Shown in pieces: positions 5,930 through 6,225 of a stretch of DNA of 6,225 nucleotides (the stretch's first letter is position 1; the number at the start of each line of letters is the position of its first letter). The stretch is from positions 1 through 6,225 of the forward strand of contig FR895483.1 of NCBI GenBank assembly GCA_000434775.1, read 5' to 3'. Below the pieces are notes generated by a model. It was not told the DNA's origin, did not search any database, and worked only from the letters and a program-made list of their open reading frames with translations. Origin of the DNA: Eggerthella sp. CAG:368. GTDB taxonomy: Bacteria > Actinomycetota > Coriobacteriia > Coriobacteriales > Eggerthellaceae. Made by a program: the position numbers and the translations under genes.

Positions 5930-6225
5930 TCCAAATCCATTTCGTAAATAAACATTTCTTCAGGAAGAATGTCTTCAGGGTCTGTTTTTGCCCATTCGGC
6001 TGCACGTCGCATGCCGCGTCGTTCGTAATACTCCCAGGTGCAGGTGGTATCGGTGAACAGGAATGCTGTTTTGCCGCCTTCAGAGGAAAGGTAGTTTTGG
6101 GCAGAGGAAAGAAGCTTGCTTCCAACGCCATAGCCGCGTGCTGCATCTCCAACAGCAAAGAATACCAATTCATAATTGGGGTCAGTGCTGCTGTTGGTAA
6201 GGAGGGGTACATTAACACGCTCTTC
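5926..6225 (-). CDS. GNAT-family N-acetyltransferase, 5'-truncated by window edge
   Basis: C-terminal 99 residues of an acetyl-CoA-dependent acetyltransferase. The minus-strand frame stays open to the window edge at 6225, so the start lies outside; TTG at 6168 is internal. Visible family features are the beta strand ELVFFAVG, then ARGYGVGSKLL, whose R-x-x-G-x-G pattern is the pyrophosphate-binding loop for acetyl-CoA (motif A). TCTWEYYERRGMRR near the second half is the typical motif B with its tyrosine-rich helix. It ends with EMFIYEMDLD and TAG at 5926-5928. The acyl acceptor cannot be predicted: small molecules, antibiotics or protein amines are all possible. It is convergent with the YolD-like gene and shares four bases with it at the stop codons. 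No clear link to DNA repair is visible. Confidence 0.9.
   Translation of the reverse strand, partial: EERVNVPLLTNSSTDPNYELVFFAVGDAARGYGVGSKLLSSAQNYLSSEGGKTAFLFTDTTCTWEYYERRGMRRAAEWAKTDPEDILPEEMFIYEMDLD

Overview
The window looks like chromosomal DNA of a Gram-positive, probably anaerobic bacterium of moderate G+C. The evidence is a lipobox-type solute-binding lipoprotein, purine-rich Shine-Dalgarno sites, a LexA operator of the Gram-positive type (GAAC-N4-GTTC), and a UvrX/UmuC-like polymerase paired with a YolD-like protein. A low-to-mid-G+C Coriobacteriia-like actinobacterium or a Firmicute would both fit. I cannot fix the taxon from sequence alone.

Positions 1-3934 hold the distal part of an ABC import operon of the nickel/peptide (NikABCDE/DppABCDF) class, all on the + strand. 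In order these are the C-terminal three quarters of a NikC-like permease, a family-5 solute-binding lipoprotein, a first ATPase (NikD/DppD-like) and a second ATPase (NikE/DppF-like). Genes are packed tightly: an 18-base gap, a 4-base gap, then a 14-base overlap. The first permease gene should lie just upstream of the window. The lipoprotein captures the ligand outside the membrane, the two permeases form the channel, and the two different ATPases drive transport. Nickel, nickel-metallophore, oligopeptide or another small ligand are all possible.

Positions 3935-4317 are non-coding. They contain about 175 bases with nothing recognisable, then a strong intrinsic terminator (18-bp perfect stem). 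Close behind it is a promoter-like region with a near-perfect Gram-positive SOS box at 4174-4187.

Positions 4318-5929 form a two-gene, probably DNA-damage-inducible cassette. It encodes a Y-family translesion polymerase of the UmuC/UvrX group and an overlapping small protein with a YolD-like motif, proposed to be its accessory partner. The Shine-Dalgarno site of the small gene is written in the codons for the polymerase's C-terminal Gly-Gly-His. The end of the small gene overlaps by 4 bases the end of a convergent GNAT acetyltransferase gene on the minus strand, which runs off the right edge.

The cassette is the most interesting part of the window. It belongs to a known general type (SOS-controlled Y-family polymerase plus YolD-like protein), so I do not claim a wholly new system. 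The position of the YolD-like motif, the convergent stop overlap and the degenerate clamp-binding motif deserve a second look.
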